The translations under genes and the position numbers were made by a program. DNA of 5,738 nt from CAYOMP01 sp964405075 (lineage in GTDB: Bacteria > Bacillota > Clostridia > Lachnospirales > Lachnospiraceae): NCBI GenBank assembly GCA_964405075.1, contig CAYOMP010000173.1, forward strand, positions 1-5,738, written 5' to 3'. Below the pieces are notes generated by a model. It searched no databases. It was not told the origin of the DNA and worked only from the letters and a program-made list of their open reading frames with translations. Positions 4,944 to 5,738 of this stretch are shown here, in pieces. Each line of letters begins with the position of its first letter. Position 1 is the stretch's first letter.

Positions 4944-5738
4944 TTAATTAGGGTTAATTTTCTTTTTTAAAGTCTCTATCATATTTCTAAGAGTTTCATT
5001 GGTTTCCATTTCCTTTGAAATCTTTGTTGTACCATGAATAACTGTGGTATGGTCTTTCTTTCCAAAAATTTCTCCTATAGTTTTTAATGAAGTATCAGTC
5101 ATATTACGACATAAATACATAGCAATCTGTCGTGGCATAACTATTTCCTTATTTCTTTTAGTTGAGAACAAATCAGATGAAGGAATCTGGAAGTGTTCAG
5201 CTACCATATCAATAATCAAATCACAAGTAATTTCTTTTTGGACATCAGGTGAAATCATATCGTGGAGAGCTTTTTCTGCTAATTCAAGATTAATTTCACG
5301 TTTTTCCAAATTAGAATATGCAACAACTTTGTTAAAAGCACCTTCTAGTTCTCGAATGTTGGATTTAACATTACTTGCAATATATTCAAGGACCTTGTCG
5401 TCAATAAAAATTCCGTCTACTTTTTCTTTGTTTTGTAGAATTGCCATTCTAGTTTCATAATCAGGCGCACCAATATCAGCAACAATACCCCATTCAAATC
5501 TTGAGCGTAATCTTGCCTCTAATGTTTCCATATCTTTTGGTGGTTTATCACTTGAAAGAATAATCTGTTTTTTGGCACCATGTAAGTCGTTGAAAGTATG
5601 GAAAAATTCTTCCTGTGTACTTTCTTTTCCTATGATAAACTGGATATCATCTATTAATAATACGTCTATATTTCTATATTTTTCTCTAAAATTGTTCATT
5701 GCAATATCATTAGTTTTATTATTTCTGATAGAGTCAAT
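4944..5738 (-). CDS. dnaA: Chromosomal replication initiator DnaA, 5' end outside window
   Basis: DnaA is the AAA+ initiator that binds DnaA boxes, polymerises with ATP on origin DNA and melts it for helicase loading. The open frame continues to the window edge, giving 264 residues that begin IDSIRNNKTNDIAMNNF; the first methionine at 5699 is internal. Visible AAA+ parts are Walker B LLIDDIQF (fragment residues 27-34), sensor 1 SSD (62-64), the arginine-finger segment LRSRFEWG (77-84) and sensor 2 NIRELEG (127-133). Domain IV starts near residue 165, with KRNKEIVMPRQIAMYL and the DNA-binding signature DHTTVIHG (229-236). Two lysines precede this signature where Bacillus and Escherichia have Gly-Arg, and its last residue is Gly, not Ala. 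Domains I-II and Walker A are missing because of the window edge, not truncation. The protein ends KKKINPN with a TAA. Confidence 0.97.
   Translation of the reverse strand: MDSIRNNKTNDIAMNNFREKYRNIDVLLIDDIQFIIGKESTQEEFFHTFNDLHGAKKQIILSSDKPPKDMETLEARLRSRFEWGIVADIGAPDYETRMAILQNKEKVDGIFIDDKVLEYIASNVKSNIRELEGAFNKVVAYSNLEKREINLELAEKALHDMISPDVQKEITCDLIIDMVAEHFQIPSSDLFSTKRNKEIVMPRQIAMYLCRNMTDTSLKTIGEIFGKKDHTTVIHGTTKISKEMETNETLRNMIETLKKKINPN

Noticed and set aside
5044..5460. Plus-strand open frame of 138 codons opposite dnaA
   Set aside because: It lies wholly inside the well-supported dnaA frame on the other strand, resembles no family I know and has no convincing gene context; it is a shadow of dnaA.
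5697..5699. Start codon of dnaA at the first methionine in the window
   Set aside because: The frame stays open to the edge and the upstream residues (IDSIRNNKTNDIA) align with the DnaA AAA+ domain ahead of Walker B, so this methionine is internal.

Overview
The window is a core-chromosome segment around a replication origin: the end of dnaA, the dnaA-dnaN intergenic region, dnaN, a small S4-domain gene (yaaA), recF, gyrB and the first 51 codons of gyrA. Every gene lies on the minus strand, so the biological reading direction runs from position 5738 down to 1. Low GC, strong AGGAG-type ribosome binding sites, the dnaA-dnaN-yaaA-recF-gyrB-gyrA order and Bacillus/Clostridium-like protein sequences point to a low-GC Firmicute. 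My inference is class Clostridia, plausibly Lachnospiraceae; the sequence alone does not fix the genus. No remB (yaaB) lies between recF and gyrB, unlike in Bacillus subtilis.

Layout in reading direction: dnaA C-terminal two thirds (5738-4944, 5' end outside the window); a 310-nt AT-rich non-coding stretch (4943-4634); dnaN (4633-3521); 42 nt with a candidate extended -10 promoter and a strong ribosome binding site; yaaA (3478-3272); a 17-nt gap; recF (3254-2169); 55 nt carrying two consecutive hairpins; gyrB (2113-197); 42 nt; gyrA start (154-1). No gene is broken or frameshifted. I see no rho-independent terminator in any gap, so read-through transcription from dnaA toward gyrA is possible.

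The most interesting part is the dnaA-dnaN gap, which has the architecture of an origin unwinding region. It holds a perfect DnaA box (TTATCCACA) and near-consensus boxes. These are followed, in order and on one strand, by a TTTTCAACA box-like element, a GCCC cluster, a run of DnaA-trio-like triplets (CTA ATA CTA ATA CTA) and 28 bp of uninterrupted A/T. This is the order described for the Bacillus subtilis basal unwinding system. A further consensus DnaA box (TTATTCACA) fills most of the spacer between the dnaN ribosome binding site and its start codon.

The products form one functional group. DnaA opens the origin, DnaN is the sliding clamp for the replisome, RecF loads RecA at gaps left by replication, and gyrase (GyrB plus GyrA) removes positive supercoils ahead of the fork. 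YaaA is a small RNA-binding protein that travels with this cluster. I found no wholly new system; the observations worth checking are the origin layout and several small regulatory or sequence peculiarities.
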